A stretch of DNA of 55,483 bases, taken from Fodinibius sp050117475. GTDB taxonomy: Bacteria; Bacteroidota; Rhodothermia; Balneolales; Balneolaceae. The first letter of the stretch is position 1; each line of letters begins with the position of its first letter. A program made the translations under genes and the position numbers. The stretch spans positions 1-55,483 of the forward strand of contig JASFMR010000010.1 in NCBI GenBank assembly GCA_050117475.1, read 5' to 3'. The notes beneath the pieces are model-generated. The model had not been told where the DNA came from and ran no database searches. It worked only from the letters and a program-made list of their open reading frames with translations. This document shows, in pieces, positions 7,893 to 16,702 of this stretch.

Positions 7893-9086
7893 TTACTTTA
7901 CTTCTGTTTCCCCATCTCCCCATTCAATGGTTAACTCTTTATCCTCATTAAAATCATTGAGTGATTTCACCCACTGATCGCTTTGCCAAATCCGCGAATA
8001 CCCCAACTCCAGCGGGATGTTCGGATTCCTGAGCTCCAGCCGATGAGTGAGTTCGTTCAGCTTTTCGTGGCTCTGAATAAATTGTATTTCCTGGCGATGA
8101 TTGAGTCGTTCAATTAAATTTTTTAGGCGTTCATGGTTGTTTGCTACCTTTTGCTTTACAGCCTTGAGTGCGTGCGATTCAACTAACTGCCGGACCCTTT
8201 CTTTTTGTTGTCGAAGTCGGTCTTCCATCAGATCATGGAGGCGCGTTACGAGGTCATCGGCGAACATGCGGACTTCATTGACATCGGGGGTGGCTAAAAT
8301 TGCGGCTTGTGTCGGAGTGGCGGCTCGCACATCCCCTACAAAGTCCGAGATGCTGAAATCCACTTCGTGTCCCACAGCACTAATAGTTGGTACTTTACAA
8401 TGGTAAAGCGCTCTTGCAACGGCCTCCTCATTGAAGGGCCATAAATCTTCCAGCGAGCCCCCGCCTCGACCAACAATCAAAAGATCGACATGCCTTTCTG
8501 ATGAAAACCAGTTGATAGCTTTTACCAGCTCCGGGGCTGCATTGACACCCTGTACACTGGCATGATGCAGATGCACCGTGGCCAGGGGCCATCGCCGTTC
8601 GAGCGTATCCCGGATATCGTGAAAGGCTGCACCTGTTGCAGAAGTGATAACTCCGATATCAAAGGGAAATTTGGGAAGCGGCTGCTTGTGTATATCGTCG
8701 AACAGTCCCTCCTCTTTGAGCCGATTCTTTAGTTTCTCAAATGCTTTTTGCAAAGCTCCTTTTCCGGCTTGTTCAAGGGAACGGACGATCAGTTGGTATT
8801 TCCCGTGCGGCGGATACACCTGGATATCACCTCCGGCCATAATATGTTGACCGTCTACCAGTTCGGTTCTCAGTCTGCGGGAAGTGCTGCCCCAGATCAC
8901 GCAGGAAAGCTGTGCACCCTCGTCTTTAAGGGTGAAATAAGTATGTCCACTCCGGCTCGTGGAAGCATTGCTTACTTCTCCCTCCACTTTTATATCAAGA
9001 AAATTGCCTTCGAGCAGGTCTTTTATCTCCTTGGTTAGTTCAGAAACCGAAAGCGTAGATGGCGTAAATAAATCAGGTTGTGACAT
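7893..9086 (-). CDS. xseA: Exodeoxyribonuclease VII large subunit
   Basis: XseA is the catalytic and DNA-binding subunit of exonuclease VII, which degrades single-stranded DNA in both directions. The 397 residues begin with an OB-fold (KVEGEVSNASTSRSGHTYFTLKDE), continue with the core containing GVITSATGAAFHDI, LIVGRGGGSLEDLWPFN and SAVGHEVDFSISDFVGDVRAATP (split motifs), and then a coiled-coil arm and a short C-terminal strand. It is shorter than the about 450-residue E. coli protein, mainly in the coiled coil. The partner small subunit XseB is not visible nearby. Start ATG at 9086. Confidence 0.94.
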   Translation of the reverse strand: MSQPDLFTPSTLSVSELTKEIKDLLEGNFLDIKVEGEVSNASTSRSGHTYFTLKDEGAQLSCVIWGSTSRRLRTELVDGQHIMAGGDIQVYPPHGKYQLIVRSLEQAGKGALQKAFEKLKNRLKEEGLFDDIHKQPLPKFPFDIGVITSATGAAFHDIRDTLERRWPLATVHLHHASVQGVNAAPELVKAINWFSSERHVDLLIVGRGGGSLEDLWPFNEEAVARALYHCKVPTISAVGHEVDFSISDFVGDVRAATPTQAAILATPDVNEVRMFADDLVTRLHDLMEDRLRQQKERVRQLVESHALKAVKQKVANNHERLKNLIERLNHRQEIQFIQSHEKLNELTHRLELRNPNIPLELGYSRIWQSDQWVKSLNDFNEDKELTIEWGDGETEVK

Positions 9087-9091
9087 AGAAT

Positions 9092-9168
9092 AAGCTTTCA
9101 GCCGTCAGTTATCAGCAGTTCAGCGTAATCTTTCTGAAAGCTGATTGTTGTTAACTGACAGCTATTAG
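9092..9168. repeat. Intergenic inverted repeat, family B, copy 3
   Basis: Between the divergent xseA and pyrC lies an imperfect inverted repeat. The left arm contains AAGCTTTCAG and CGTCAGTTATCAGC; the right arm contains CTGAAAGCTGAT and AACTGACAGCT. It is the longest of three copies (others at 3359 and 4551) and lies just upstream of the pyrC promoter. Confidence 0.55.
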
Positions 9169-9175
9169 TCAATTA

Positions 9176-9204
9176 TTGAATTCTGCATAAAACACGTATA
9201 TTTG
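9176..9204 (+). promoter_or_regulatory. Bacteroidota-type promoter of pyrC
   Basis: TTG at 9176-9178 and TATATTTG at 9197-9204 are separated by 18 bases and match the Bacteroidota -33 (TTTG) and -7 (TAnnTTTG) consensus, apart from the first base of the -33 box. The predicted transcript starts about 20 bases before the pyrC ATG at 9230. Confidence 0.6.
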
Positions 9205-9229
9205 CAATCAAAAATAACGGAAAGTTTTT

Positions 9230-10525
9230 ATGAGTTACACTCCCAATTTATTGCTCAAAAATGTTAAACCGGTCGGCGGTGATTTTGACGGCTCCGAACA
9301 ACTGGATGTACGTATCGCCGATGGTAAAATTACAGAAATAGGTGCAGGTTTAACCTCTCGAGACGGCGAAGAATCGCATAATGGCAAAGGGGCTTATTTA
9401 TCGGGGGGATGGATGGATATGCATGTCCATTTGCGTGAACCAGGTTATGAGCACAAGGAAACCATCGAAACCGGTTGCAGTGCGGCTGCATTTGGGGGAT
9501 TTACCGAGGTCGCCTGTATGCCGAATACGAATCCACCCATTCATACACGCGATGTGGTAGAGTTTATCAAAAAGAAGGCTGAGAAACTTCCGGTTGAAGT
9601 CCATCCGATTGGTTGTGTATCCAAAGAGCGAGAAGGTAAGTCTATCGCTGAAATAGCTGATATGAAAGATGGTGGAGCTGTAGCTTTTAGTGACGACGGT
9701 GATCCGGTTTACAATTCTCAGCTGATGCGTGTGGCCTTGGAGTATTCGTCCATGTGGAATCTGCCTATTATTAATCATGAAGAGGACCTAAAGCTTTCAC
9801 GACCGGGTTATATGAACGAGGGTAAAATATCTGCACGTCTTGGGCTGGAGGGAACCCCGGGAATTGCGGAAGAAGTAATGATTGCCCGCGATATCCTGCT
9901 GGCTGAATATACAGGCGGTCATATTCACGTTGCACACATAAGCACGGCTAAGGCGGTTGATTTAGTCCGCCGTGCGAAGGCGGATGGGATCAATGTAACC
10001 ACGGAAGTTTGTCCACACCACTTTGATCTGACAGATGAGGAAATAGAAAAACGGAATTTTGATACTAATGTCAAGATGCATCCTCCACTGCGCAACCGGG
10101 AAGATGTAGATGCTATGATCGAGGGATTAGCTGATGGAACTATTGATGCTATTTGTACAGATCATGCCCCGCACGCTATCGAAGAGAAAGAGGTAGAATT
10201 TATCTATGCTCCGAACGGAATTATTGGATTGGAGACGGCTTGGGGAGTGAGTGTACGCCGGCTGTTAAAATCTGATGCACTGGATCTGGAAACGCTTTTG
10301 GAAAAATTTGTAGAAAATCCCAGGAAGATATTGAATCTTGAGATTCCCCAAATAAAAGAGGGGGTAAAGGCCAACCTCACCCTTTTTAATACTGATGAAG
10401 AGTGGTTCTTTGATGAAACACTTGTCAAATCGAAATCCAAAAATTCACCTTATTTGGGCAAGAAAATGGTGGGGCGTGCAGAAGCTATTTACAATAAGGG
10501 GCAATTCGTACACAACGAAATATAG
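9230..10525 (+). CDS. pyrC: Dihydroorotase
   Basis: This amidohydrolase closes N-carbamoyl-aspartate to dihydroorotate in pyrimidine synthesis. In 431 residues it has the metal motif MDMHVHLREPGYEHKETI, the MPNTNPP loop, HIHVAHIST, TEVCPHH and the catalytic ICTDHAPH motif, all as in the type I (class I, about 430 residues) dihydroorotases of Gram-positives and Bacteroidota. It is cytoplasmic and stands alone, with its own promoter-like sequence just upstream and no other pyr gene in the window. The start ATG 9230 gives the usual N-terminal small beta domain. Confidence 0.93.
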   Translation: MSYTPNLLLKNVKPVGGDFDGSEQLDVRIADGKITEIGAGLTSRDGEESHNGKGAYLSGGWMDMHVHLREPGYEHKETIETGCSAAAFGGFTEVACMPNTNPPIHTRDVVEFIKKKAEKLPVEVHPIGCVSKEREGKSIAEIADMKDGGAVAFSDDGDPVYNSQLMRVALEYSSMWNLPIINHEEDLKLSRPGYMNEGKISARLGLEGTPGIAEEVMIARDILLAEYTGGHIHVAHISTAKAVDLVRRAKADGINVTTEVCPHHFDLTDEEIEKRNFDTNVKMHPPLRNREDVDAMIEGLADGTIDAICTDHAPHAIEEKEVEFIYAPNGIIGLETAWGVSVRRLLKSDALDLETLLEKFVENPRKILNLEIPQIKEGVKANLTLFNTDEEWFFDETLVKSKSKNSPYLGKKMVGRAEAIYNKGQFVHNEI

Positions 10526-10539
10526 AATCAAGTTCTGTG

Positions 10540-10701
10540 ATGAAAACCAAGAACGTTTTTTGCCTGTTAGTTTTTCTTTTCGCGATGATCCAACGGTTCC
10601 ACATTCAGAGAAGATCATTTACATTTGAGCAAAAAAGGATATGCCCTTTGGAACCGAATTCTGCGCCCAGAACTAAAAAGTATTCAGAAAATAGGCGATA
10701 G
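10540..10701 (+). CDS. Small hypothetical ORF with hydrophobic N-terminus
   Basis: This 53-codon frame starts at ATG 10540, 14 bases after pyrC. It reads MKTKNVFCLLVFLFAMIQ and then a basic, polar tail without recognisable features. The N-terminus resembles a signal peptide or membrane anchor, but the rest looks random and there is no clear ribosome binding site. It could be a remnant of a longer secreted protein or chance. Otherwise the 241-base gap to the next gene shows nothing. Confidence 0.2.
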   Translation: MKTKNVFCLLVFLFAMIQRFHIQRRSFTFEQKRICPLEPNSAPRTKKYSENRR

Positions 10702-10766
10702 GGCGTCAACGGTGTAATAAAATGAATCCTCCATTTAAGCGTTATTGAGTTCTAAATCTCAATTTG

Positions 10767-12749
10767 ATGACAAATTTTTTGTATCGACTTACTATCGCGA
10801 TTGTATCAAGTATTCTATTTCTTTCGGCCAGGGTACATGCCCAAACCAGCTCCGGGGCCCAATTTGGAGTTATTCCCGATTCGCTGTATCAGCTTCAGCC
10901 TACAGCTTCAGCCCCCGATACTCCTTACTTGGTCACAAACAACCAAATGAACGTATCGTTCCGGGAAGACCACAATTCAATTGTGGCCATTATCAAATAT
11001 CTCGTACGTCTGAAAGTATTTGACAAAACGGCCCGGGAAGCCTCTATCGTTTCAATTCCATACTATTTTGACAATGATATGGAGCGTATTTCAAATATTA
11101 AGGCTCAGACCTATTTGCCGTCGGGTGCCCGGATACCATTGCAGCCGCAGAACATCAAGACAATAAATCTTAACGAACGCTATAACGTAAAAGAATTTAC
11201 GATGCCGGGGGTAGAGGATGGAGCGGTACTGGAATACAGTTATGTAATTCGCCGACGATATATCGAGGAGCTACCCGACTTTTTCCTTTCACATCAAGTT
11301 CCGACCTCGGAAGCCAATATTACTATTACGTATCCCGGTTATTTGCGATACGAAGCATTTGTAGAAAATTTTAAAGGATCGGTAGAACACAGTTTCGCTT
11401 ACCAAGATACCAGTTCGGTGCCAAAGATATTTGTGTATCCCCAGCCCAAGCCAATTGTTACTGAGCGCTGGACGGCATATAATATTCCTGCCGTAAAAAA
11501 AGAGGCCTATATTTCTTCTATTAATGATTATCGCGGCAAAATCCGATTTTTGCTGGACGAGTTTGGCATTCCCCGACAGCCCCTTGAGAACAGCTGGGAG
11601 GTGGTAGTGAAAAGAATGCGGGAGAAAACGAATCCTCTGGATGTCATACACCAGAACAAATTAGCAAAATCGATAGGCGATTCTATTGCGAAGACAAATT
11701 CTTCAGGAACTAAGGAAGCGATCCAGGATAGTATTTATCGCTATGTGAGTCATAAGGTGAATTATTCAGGCGCGCACGCGCCTTATGGAACCGAAAGTGA
11801 TTCTATGGCTCTTTCCGGTAAAGCTGTCGATCAGGCTTCTATTAACCAGACGTTGATTGCGATGTTGAGAGGTGCCAAAATTGAAGCGCACCCGGTACTC
11901 ATTTCTACCCGCCAGTCGGGGAAGATCGATATGGATTTTCCTTCATTTTACCAGTTCAACGCCCAGATGGTTTATTCCAGAATTGGTGATCATAGTTATT
12001 ATATGGATGCCAGTTTTCTGCATGGGCAGCCCGGCTTAATACCGGTTGAGATGTATAATGGTCCTGGCTTACTGCTTAAAAAAGACTCTTTTGACTGGGT
12101 GCAGGTAAAACCGGTAGATAGTAAATTTGATATTCAGGTTGCTGTGGATGCAAAATTGACCCCGAATGGTACGCTAAAAGGAACTATTACGGCTCATCAA
12201 AGTGGATATCCCGCCCAGCAAATCCGGAAACAAAGGACCGAAGGCATGCAGGATGTCGATATACTGAAAAGAACTTTATTCGACGGTTATACCGGAATGA
12301 CTGCCGATAATGTAACCATTTCAAGTATAGATGATTATAGTGATCCTATAGAGGTATCAGCGCAGTTTGAGATTGAAAATTATGCCACCAGTTTTACCGA
12401 CGGACTAAAATTTCGTCCCATGATTGTAGGCTATCGACGCGAGAATCCCTTTGATAATTCCAGCAGAGATCTTCCCGTTACACTTGATGCCCCTGAAAAG
12501 CTGGATGTTTCGTATTCTATCACCCTGCCATCCGGTTATTCGGCAAAATCGGGGAAAGAGAATCACCATTTGAGTATTCCGGGAGCTAATTTTGAGGAAC
12601 ACTACAATATTGGTTCGGGGAAAATGAATTATGAGTATCATATTGACATTAACCGTAAGGATTTTTCTACGAGTGAATTTCCCCAGCTTTACCGGTTGTA
12701 TCAACGCTGGGTAGATTTGAGTAATACCGCATGGCTGCTTAAGAAGTAA
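10767..12749 (+). CDS. DUF3857 / transglutaminase-like secreted protein
   Basis: A signal peptide ends near residue 25 (SILFLSARVHAQ), so the 660-residue protein is periplasmic or exported. The N-terminal half is a DUF3857-type beta domain (EFTMPGVEDGAVLEYSYVIR), followed by a transglutaminase-like domain around residues 280-440 and a further beta domain. At the catalytic Cys position the sequence reads SGKAVDQAS, with Ala near residue 353 in place of Cys, so this fold is probably not an active transglutaminase; cysteine-less members are common among Bacteroidota DUF3857 proteins as I recall them. An in-frame TTG lies one codon ahead of ATG 10767. Function unknown. Confidence 0.8.
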   Translation: MTNFLYRLTIAIVSSILFLSARVHAQTSSGAQFGVIPDSLYQLQPTASAPDTPYLVTNNQMNVSFREDHNSIVAIIKYLVRLKVFDKTAREASIVSIPYYFDNDMERISNIKAQTYLPSGARIPLQPQNIKTINLNERYNVKEFTMPGVEDGAVLEYSYVIRRRYIEELPDFFLSHQVPTSEANITITYPGYLRYEAFVENFKGSVEHSFAYQDTSSVPKIFVYPQPKPIVTERWTAYNIPAVKKEAYISSINDYRGKIRFLLDEFGIPRQPLENSWEVVVKRMREKTNPLDVIHQNKLAKSIGDSIAKTNSSGTKEAIQDSIYRYVSHKVNYSGAHAPYGTESDSMALSGKAVDQASINQTLIAMLRGAKIEAHPVLISTRQSGKIDMDFPSFYQFNAQMVYSRIGDHSYYMDASFLHGQPGLIPVEMYNGPGLLLKKDSFDWVQVKPVDSKFDIQVAVDAKLTPNGTLKGTITAHQSGYPAQQIRKQRTEGMQDVDILKRTLFDGYTGMTADNVTISSIDDYSDPIEVSAQFEIENYATSFTDGLKFRPMIVGYRRENPFDNSSRDLPVTLDAPEKLDVSYSITLPSGYSAKSGKENHHLSIPGANFEEHYNIGSGKMNYEYHIDINRKDFSTSEFPQLYRLYQRWVDLSNTAWLLKK

Positions 12750-12772
12750 CTTGACAGTTCTGGGACTTTTAT

Positions 12773-12798
12773 ATCATCCTGAAATTGTTCAGGATCTA
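12773..12798. repeat. Intergenic palindromic repeat, family A, copy 3
   Basis: ATCCTGAA-ATTG-TTCAGGAT is a perfect 8-base-arm palindrome, 26 bases after the stop of the DUF3857 gene and ahead of tsaB. It belongs with copies at 1596 and 7846. Confidence 0.6.
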
Positions 12799-12839
12799 TA
12801 GTATCTGATGTAATTTAACCTAGAAACAAATAAGGAGTA

Positions 12840-13505
12840 ATGAGATCAATGATACTGGCAATTGAAACAGCAACGGATATTTGTTCTGTTGCTTTTAGGG
12901 ATGAGGAAGGTAATATAACCGAGAAACGGGTTGCCAAAAGGGGTTCTCATTCCGAGAAGTTGTTTCTCTTCATTGAAGAGCTGATGGATGAATACCATTT
13001 TTCCATCTCCGATTTGAATGCTGTGCTTGTTAGCGAAGGTCCCGGTTCTTACACCGGGCTGCGGATAAGCGCCAGTGCAGTTAAAGGATTATTATTTCAA
13101 TCGAACATCACGTTGTACAGTGTTAATACGTTAGCTTCTTTTGCTGCGCAGGCTGTCGATCAGTTTCCAAAAGCTCATACTATTCACAGTATCGTTGATG
13201 CGAGGCGGGTGCATGTATATTACCAAAAATTTATTTATGAAAACGACATGCTGAAAGCCCAGGATAAGGTTGAGGTAACTCCTATTAAGAAGTTTGAGTC
13301 GGCGGTTGCAAAAGGGGATATTATCATTGGTACGGGTTTAAAGCGTATTAGGGGGGATGTGAGAGAAAATGCGATGGTCTTAGGGCAGGAATTCATTAGT
13401 GCAAAATCATTGATTAGCCTTCTTAAAAAAGGATTTAATAATTTTTACCGGGAGGTTGACCCCGAGTCTTTTGATCCTGAATATTATACATCCAATCAGG
13501 TGTAA
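12840..13505 (+). CDS. tsaB: tRNA threonylcarbamoyladenosine synthesis protein TsaB
   Basis: TsaB is the scaffold partner of TsaD in making t6A at position 37 of ANN-decoding tRNAs. The 221 residues show an ASKHA-fold start (MILAIETATDICSVAF), the GSHSEKLFLFIEELM segment and the diagnostic SEGPGSYTGLRISASAVKGL loop. An AAGGAG ends only two bases before ATG 12840, which is tight; the in-frame ATG at 12849 (11 bases away) would give the N-terminus usual for the family, so either start is possible. TsaD and TsaE are not in the window. Confidence 0.9.
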   Translation: MRSMILAIETATDICSVAFRDEEGNITEKRVAKRGSHSEKLFLFIEELMDEYHFSISDLNAVLVSEGPGSYTGLRISASAVKGLLFQSNITLYSVNTLASFAAQAVDQFPKAHTIHSIVDARRVHVYYQKFIYENDMLKAQDKVEVTPIKKFESAVAKGDIIIGTGLKRIRGDVRENAMVLGQEFISAKSLISLLKKGFNNFYREVDPESFDPEYYTSNQV

Positions 13506-13512
13506 TAAAAGA

Positions 13513-13543
13513 TTTTAGCTTCGGTGGAGAATCGTTATTTTTG
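13513..13543 (+). promoter_or_regulatory. Possible promoter of accD
   Basis: TTTTA at 13513-13517 and TATTTTTG at 13536-13543 resemble the Bacteroidota -33 and -7 boxes with 18-19 bases between. The -33 box is imperfect (TTTA for TTTG). A GAGG ribosome binding site follows, just before ATG 13574. Confidence 0.4.
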
Positions 13544-13573
13544 AGAATCATTTTTAAATGAAATTGAGGAAAC

Positions 13574-14425
13574 ATGGCTTGGTTTAAGCGTAAAGACAAG
13601 AACATTCAAACCAATCAGCGTAAAGAAATGCCGGAAGGTGTTTGGGTTAAAGTACCGACAACCGGTGAAACGGTTCACCGTCGAGAACTTGAGGACAATT
13701 TGTGGGTAGATCCGTTAAGCGGTTATCATTTCCGTATTGGAAGCGAAGAATATTTCTCATTCCTTTTTGATAAGGGAAAATTCAGGGAGATAGGCCAAGA
13801 AATCCAACCCACTGATCCGCTGGAGTTCGAAGATCGCAAAAGATACAGTGATCGCCTTGAAGAATACCAGGAAAAAACGGGCCATAGTGATGCTGTCCGC
13901 GTAGGTGTGGGAAAAATGAACGAACTGGATATCGTTATTGCTTGCATGGACTTCGATTTTATTGGGGGAAGCATGGGTTCGGTTGTCGGTGAACGTATAG
14001 GTATGGCGATTGATCATTCCCGCGAAAATAAGATTCCTCTTCTAATAATTTCTCAGTCAGGTGGAGCTCGAATGATGGAAAGCGTTCTTAGCCTGATGCA
14101 AATGGCTAAAACGTCGGCAAAGTTAGCCAAGCTGGAAGAAGAAGGGGTTCCCTACATTTCTTTGATGACTAATCCAACAACTGGCGGGGTTACCGCCAGC
14201 TTTGCTATGCTGGGTGATTTTAATATTGCCGAACCTGAAGCTTTGATTGGCTTTGCCGGCCCTCGGGTTATACGGCAGACGATCGGGCGGGATTTACCCG
14301 AAGGGTTTCAGCGTTCGGAATATTTACTGGAACACGGTTTCCTCGATTTTATTACTCCTCGGAATCAGATCAAAGGTAAGCTTACAAAGCTACTAAAGAT
14401 ATTGCTCCACAAATTTGAAAATTAA
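13574..14425 (+). CDS. accD: Acetyl-CoA carboxylase carboxyltransferase beta subunit, zinc-ribbon cysteines absent
   Basis: AccD with AccA transfers the carboxyl group from biotin to acetyl-CoA, forming malonyl-CoA. The 283 residues contain the crotonase-like core: FIGGSMGSVVGERI, IISQSGGARMMES, TNPTTGGVTASFAMLGD and GFAGPRVI. In most AccD proteins a CxxC-x15-CxxC zinc ribbon near the N-terminus binds nucleic acid and substrate; here the same spacing is occupied by V27, T30, D46 and S49, so all four ligands are gone while flanking residues (RRELEDNLWV, GYHFRI) are retained. I recall the same loss in other Bacteroidota, so it is probably a lineage trait. accA is not in the window. Confidence 0.93.
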   Translation: MAWFKRKDKNIQTNQRKEMPEGVWVKVPTTGETVHRRELEDNLWVDPLSGYHFRIGSEEYFSFLFDKGKFREIGQEIQPTDPLEFEDRKRYSDRLEEYQEKTGHSDAVRVGVGKMNELDIVIACMDFDFIGGSMGSVVGERIGMAIDHSRENKIPLLIISQSGGARMMESVLSLMQMAKTSAKLAKLEEEGVPYISLMTNPTTGGVTASFAMLGDFNIAEPEALIGFAGPRVIRQTIGRDLPEGFQRSEYLLEHGFLDFITPRNQIKGKLTKLLKILLHKFEN

Positions 14426-14514
14426 CAACTGGTGTCAACCTCCGATAGGTTTCGGGATTAATTTCGCGGTTTGTAATCGCTGGGTGGCACTCTTATAACT
14501 TTTAATCTCCTTAT

Positions 14515-16701
14515 ATGAAAAGGCTATTGCTTTTATTATTTCTTTGTGGCTGGCTCATCCAGCCCGTTGCTGCACAACAAAAAGAATTAACTTTTGAACA
14601 GGTTGTCAATGGGACGTTTAACCCGAAAGGGATTCGCGAGGTCAACTGGATGAAAGACGGGCAGTACTACACAGCCCTGGAACGTACTGATCATGATATC
14701 GAAATTAGGAAATACAATATTGTAACGGGTGACTATGAAGTTCTTGCAGCTAGTTCTCAGCTAATTGTCAAAGGACGCACCAAACCCATCATTATTCAGG
14801 GTTACCAGTTTTCAGCCGATGAGACGAAAATCCTTATTAAGACAGATGTAGAATCGATCTGGCGCCGGAGTACCCGCGAAAATTATTTTATATACAATCT
14901 GGAAAACGGGAAAATTCAGAAGCTTACTCAGTCAAAAGAAAAACAGCAGTATGCACAATTGTCTCCATCGGGGGATAAGGCTGCTTACGTGCAGGATAAT
15001 AATTTATATCTTGTGAACCTGGATACGGGGAAAGAGAAAGCTATAACGAGTGATGGAAAATTTAATCATATCATAAATGGGGCAACAGATTGGGTTTACG
15101 AAGAGGAATTTGGTTTTGCCAAGGCATGGTATTGGTCCCCGGATGGGCAGAAAATCGCTTTTTATCGCTTTGATGAATCTAATGTGAAAGAATTTTTCCT
15201 GACCGACTGGGGTAACTTGTATCCCGGTCTCACGCGATTCAAATATCCCAAAGCGGGAGAAAAGAATTCGAAGGTAAAAATTGGAGTTTATGATCTTGAA
15301 TCCGGAAAGACATCCTGGATGAATATTGGATCCGAAAACGATCAATATATTCCGCGAATTAATTGGACCAAAGATTCCAATACGCTGGCCATCCGACGCA
15401 TGAATCGTCTTCAGAATAAGCAAGATCTTATGTTGGCTAATGTGAATACGGGAGATACCCAAATTATTAAAACAGAAACGAGTGATGCTTGGATTGATGT
15501 AAATGATGATCTGACCTTTTTGAAGAACGGTAAACAGTTTATCTATACCAGTGAGGAATCGGGATACAATCATATTTACCTGTACAATATGGACGGAAAA
15601 CTGATCCGGCAGGTTACCAAAGGCAACTGGGAGGTGACTAATTACCTGGGATATAACGAAAATACCGGCAAAATTTATTATGTGAGTACCGAGGATTCAC
15701 CAATGCAGCGACAGCTCTATAGTATCAATATAGATGGTAGCGGCAAGCAAAAATTGAGCAAAGGACAAGGCTGGCACAGTGTAAACATGAGCGGTGATTA
15801 CAAATATTACATCGAAACATTTTCAGCTCCAATGTTACCGCCGGAATACACCTTGCACACGGGCAACGGAGAACAGGTTCGGGTACTGGAAGACAATGCA
15901 CAGCTCAGGGAACAGTTGACAGAACATAAGATGCCCACAAAAGAGTATATAAAAATCAAGCTTCCACAAGCAACCTTAAATGCTTTTATGATGAAGCCGA
16001 ACGATTTTGATCCTTCCAAAAAATATCCCGTGCTTTTTTATGTTTACGGTGGGCCGGGCAGTCAGACAGTGATGAAAAATTTCGATGCCGGGCAGCGTGC
16101 AATGTGGCACCGTCTCTTAACACAGGAAGGTTATATCGTAGTAAGTGTTGACAACCGCGGAACCGGTGCCCGGGGAAGAGATTTTGAGAAGCAGGTATAT
16201 AAAAAACTGGGGCAGTACGAGGTTGACGATCAGATTGCCACAGCGAAATATCTCGTTAAAAATTATCCCTATGTGGATAAAAACCGCATCGGGATATGGG
16301 GATGGAGTTATGGTGGCTACATGTCGAGCTTGGTAATAGAGAAAGGAAACGACGTATTTAGCACGGCCATATCCGTTTCCCCCGTTACCAGCTGGCGTTA
16401 TTATGATACTATTTATACAGAACGTTTTATGCAGACTCCACAGATGAATCCGGAGGGATATGAGGAAGGATCGCCGCTGACGTATGCAGACCAGATTAAA
16501 GGGAACTATTTGCTCGTGCATGGTACGGGAGATGACAACGTTCACTTCCAAAATTCTGTTGCTATGGTTAACAAACTGGTTGAAGCGAGTGTCCAGTTCA
16601 AGACGATGTATTACCCAAACCGGAATCACGGCATTTATGGTGGAAATACTCGTCGTCATCTGTTTAGGATGTTAAATAATTTCATTCTAGAAAATTTGTA
16701 G
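14515..16701 (+). CDS. Dipeptidyl peptidase IV-type S9 peptidase
   Basis: A cleavable signal peptide (about 1-20, ending PVAAQ) sends this 728-residue serine protease to the periplasm. Residues about 40-480 form the beta-propeller; it contains the DWVYEEEF motif, whose paired Glu residues bind the substrate amino terminus and mark true DPP4 enzymes. The C-terminal alpha/beta hydrolase domain has nucleophile Ser598 in GWSYGGY, Asp674 in HGTGDDNVHF and His705 in NRNHGIYG. It should remove X-Pro or X-Ala dipeptides from peptides. Length agrees with bacterial DPP4. obg starts one base after its stop. Confidence 0.93.
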   Translation: MKRLLLLLFLCGWLIQPVAAQQKELTFEQVVNGTFNPKGIREVNWMKDGQYYTALERTDHDIEIRKYNIVTGDYEVLAASSQLIVKGRTKPIIIQGYQFSADETKILIKTDVESIWRRSTRENYFIYNLENGKIQKLTQSKEKQQYAQLSPSGDKAAYVQDNNLYLVNLDTGKEKAITSDGKFNHIINGATDWVYEEEFGFAKAWYWSPDGQKIAFYRFDESNVKEFFLTDWGNLYPGLTRFKYPKAGEKNSKVKIGVYDLESGKTSWMNIGSENDQYIPRINWTKDSNTLAIRRMNRLQNKQDLMLANVNTGDTQIIKTETSDAWIDVNDDLTFLKNGKQFIYTSEESGYNHIYLYNMDGKLIRQVTKGNWEVTNYLGYNENTGKIYYVSTEDSPMQRQLYSINIDGSGKQKLSKGQGWHSVNMSGDYKYYIETFSAPMLPPEYTLHTGNGEQVRVLEDNAQLREQLTEHKMPTKEYIKIKLPQATLNAFMMKPNDFDPSKKYPVLFYVYGGPGSQTVMKNFDAGQRAMWHRLLTQEGYIVVSVDNRGTGARGRDFEKQVYKKLGQYEVDDQIATAKYLVKNYPYVDKNRIGIWGWSYGGYMSSLVIEKGNDVFSTAISVSPVTSWRYYDTIYTERFMQTPQMNPEGYEEGSPLTYADQIKGNYLLVHGTGDDNVHFQNSVAMVNKLVEASVQFKTMYYPNRNHGIYGGNTRRHLFRMLNNFILENL

Positions 16702-16702
16702 T

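Noticed and set aside
14485..14500. TGGCAC sequence upstream of the peptidase gene resembles a sigma-54 -24 element
   Set aside because: The -12 half is TAACT instead of TTGC, and one half-site is not enough. TGGCAC also lies within an imperfect hairpin (GTGTCAACC with GGGTGGCAC).
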